DNA of 64,000 nt, from assembly GCA_021604505.1 (NCBI GenBank), contig BQJC01000004.1, positions 1 through 64,000 on the forward strand. Direction: 5' to 3'. The translations under genes and the position numbers were made by a program. A model generated the notes under the pieces. That model was not told the origin of the DNA and made no database searches. It worked only from the letters and a program-made list of their open reading frames with translations. Each line of letters starts with the position of its first letter. Within the stretch, counting starts at the first letter, position 1. Of the stretch, positions 63,944 to 64,000 are shown one piece after another. Source of the DNA: Nitrospinaceae bacterium. GTDB taxonomy: Bacteria > Nitrospinota > Nitrospinia > Nitrospinales > VA-1.

Positions 63944-64000
63944 TGGAATTCAATTTAAACGAAAGATTTAAGAACAGTTTTTGCGAGACGGTTAAAAATA

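Overview
The window reads as chromosomal DNA of a free-living Gram-negative bacterium of roughly 50% GC. It has Lgt/LspA lipoprotein processing, many lipoproteins, a periplasmic HtrA protease, SecA with a SEC-C zinc tail, and the ordinary rpsF-ssb-rpsR-rplI-dnaB locus. The giant periplasmic multicopper oxidase, a DksA protein with a histone-H1-like tail, several TPR lipoproteins and the general gene mix would suit Nitrospinota or a former-deltaproteobacterial lineage. That placement is inference; no rRNA or other decisive marker is present.

Layout. 1-4308 (minus): a multicopper oxidase of more than 1436 residues whose C-terminus lies outside the window. 4.5-12.7 kb: HtrA protease, APS reductase, a lone EcfT-type membrane protein, an overlapping HD-hydrolase/sirtuin pair, a DUF1566 protein, SelO and a small acidic protein. 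13-25 kb: three CNNM/CorC transporters, two large TPR proteins, a double-ACT protein, ThiL, a DjlA-like protein, a Dabb protein and the H1-DksA fusion. 25-36 kb: SecA, an M23 peptidase, the rpsF-to-dnaB operon with a TPR tail gene, and an FG-GAP lipoprotein. 36-43 kb: a NhaR-type LysR regulator divergent from two tiny membrane-protein genes, stress and transport genes, and a large peptide-binding protein. 43-52 kb: a ferredoxin, the initiator tRNA-fMet, and an accessory region whose internal repeats copy the tRNA 3' end. It carries a sodium:solute symporter, secreted proteins, a broken HupE gene and a DUF1611/ornithine-racemase-like pair. 52-64 kb: a GAF histidine kinase, a pentapeptide protein, a lytic transglycosylase, a DUF559 gene between inverted repeats, and the lgt-lspA-ileS cluster.

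Non-coding structure is the most unusual part. At 16527-16852 a sigma-54-type promoter precedes an RNA-like region of about 300 nt. The region ends in a perfect 18-bp stem whose 47-nt loop shows two anti-Shine-Dalgarno motifs, followed by a T-run. I read it as a candidate sigma-54-dependent small RNA. Two more GG-N10-GC sites precede a TPR lipoprotein and a secreted protein. A second candidate sRNA or attenuator precedes the ferredoxin. The tRNA-fMet 3' end is duplicated exactly (30 bp) 2.4 kb away, and that copy belongs to a ~260-bp module that recurs at 51.9-52.2 kb; each module carries a hydrophobic micro-ORF. Several dispersed repeat families are also present.
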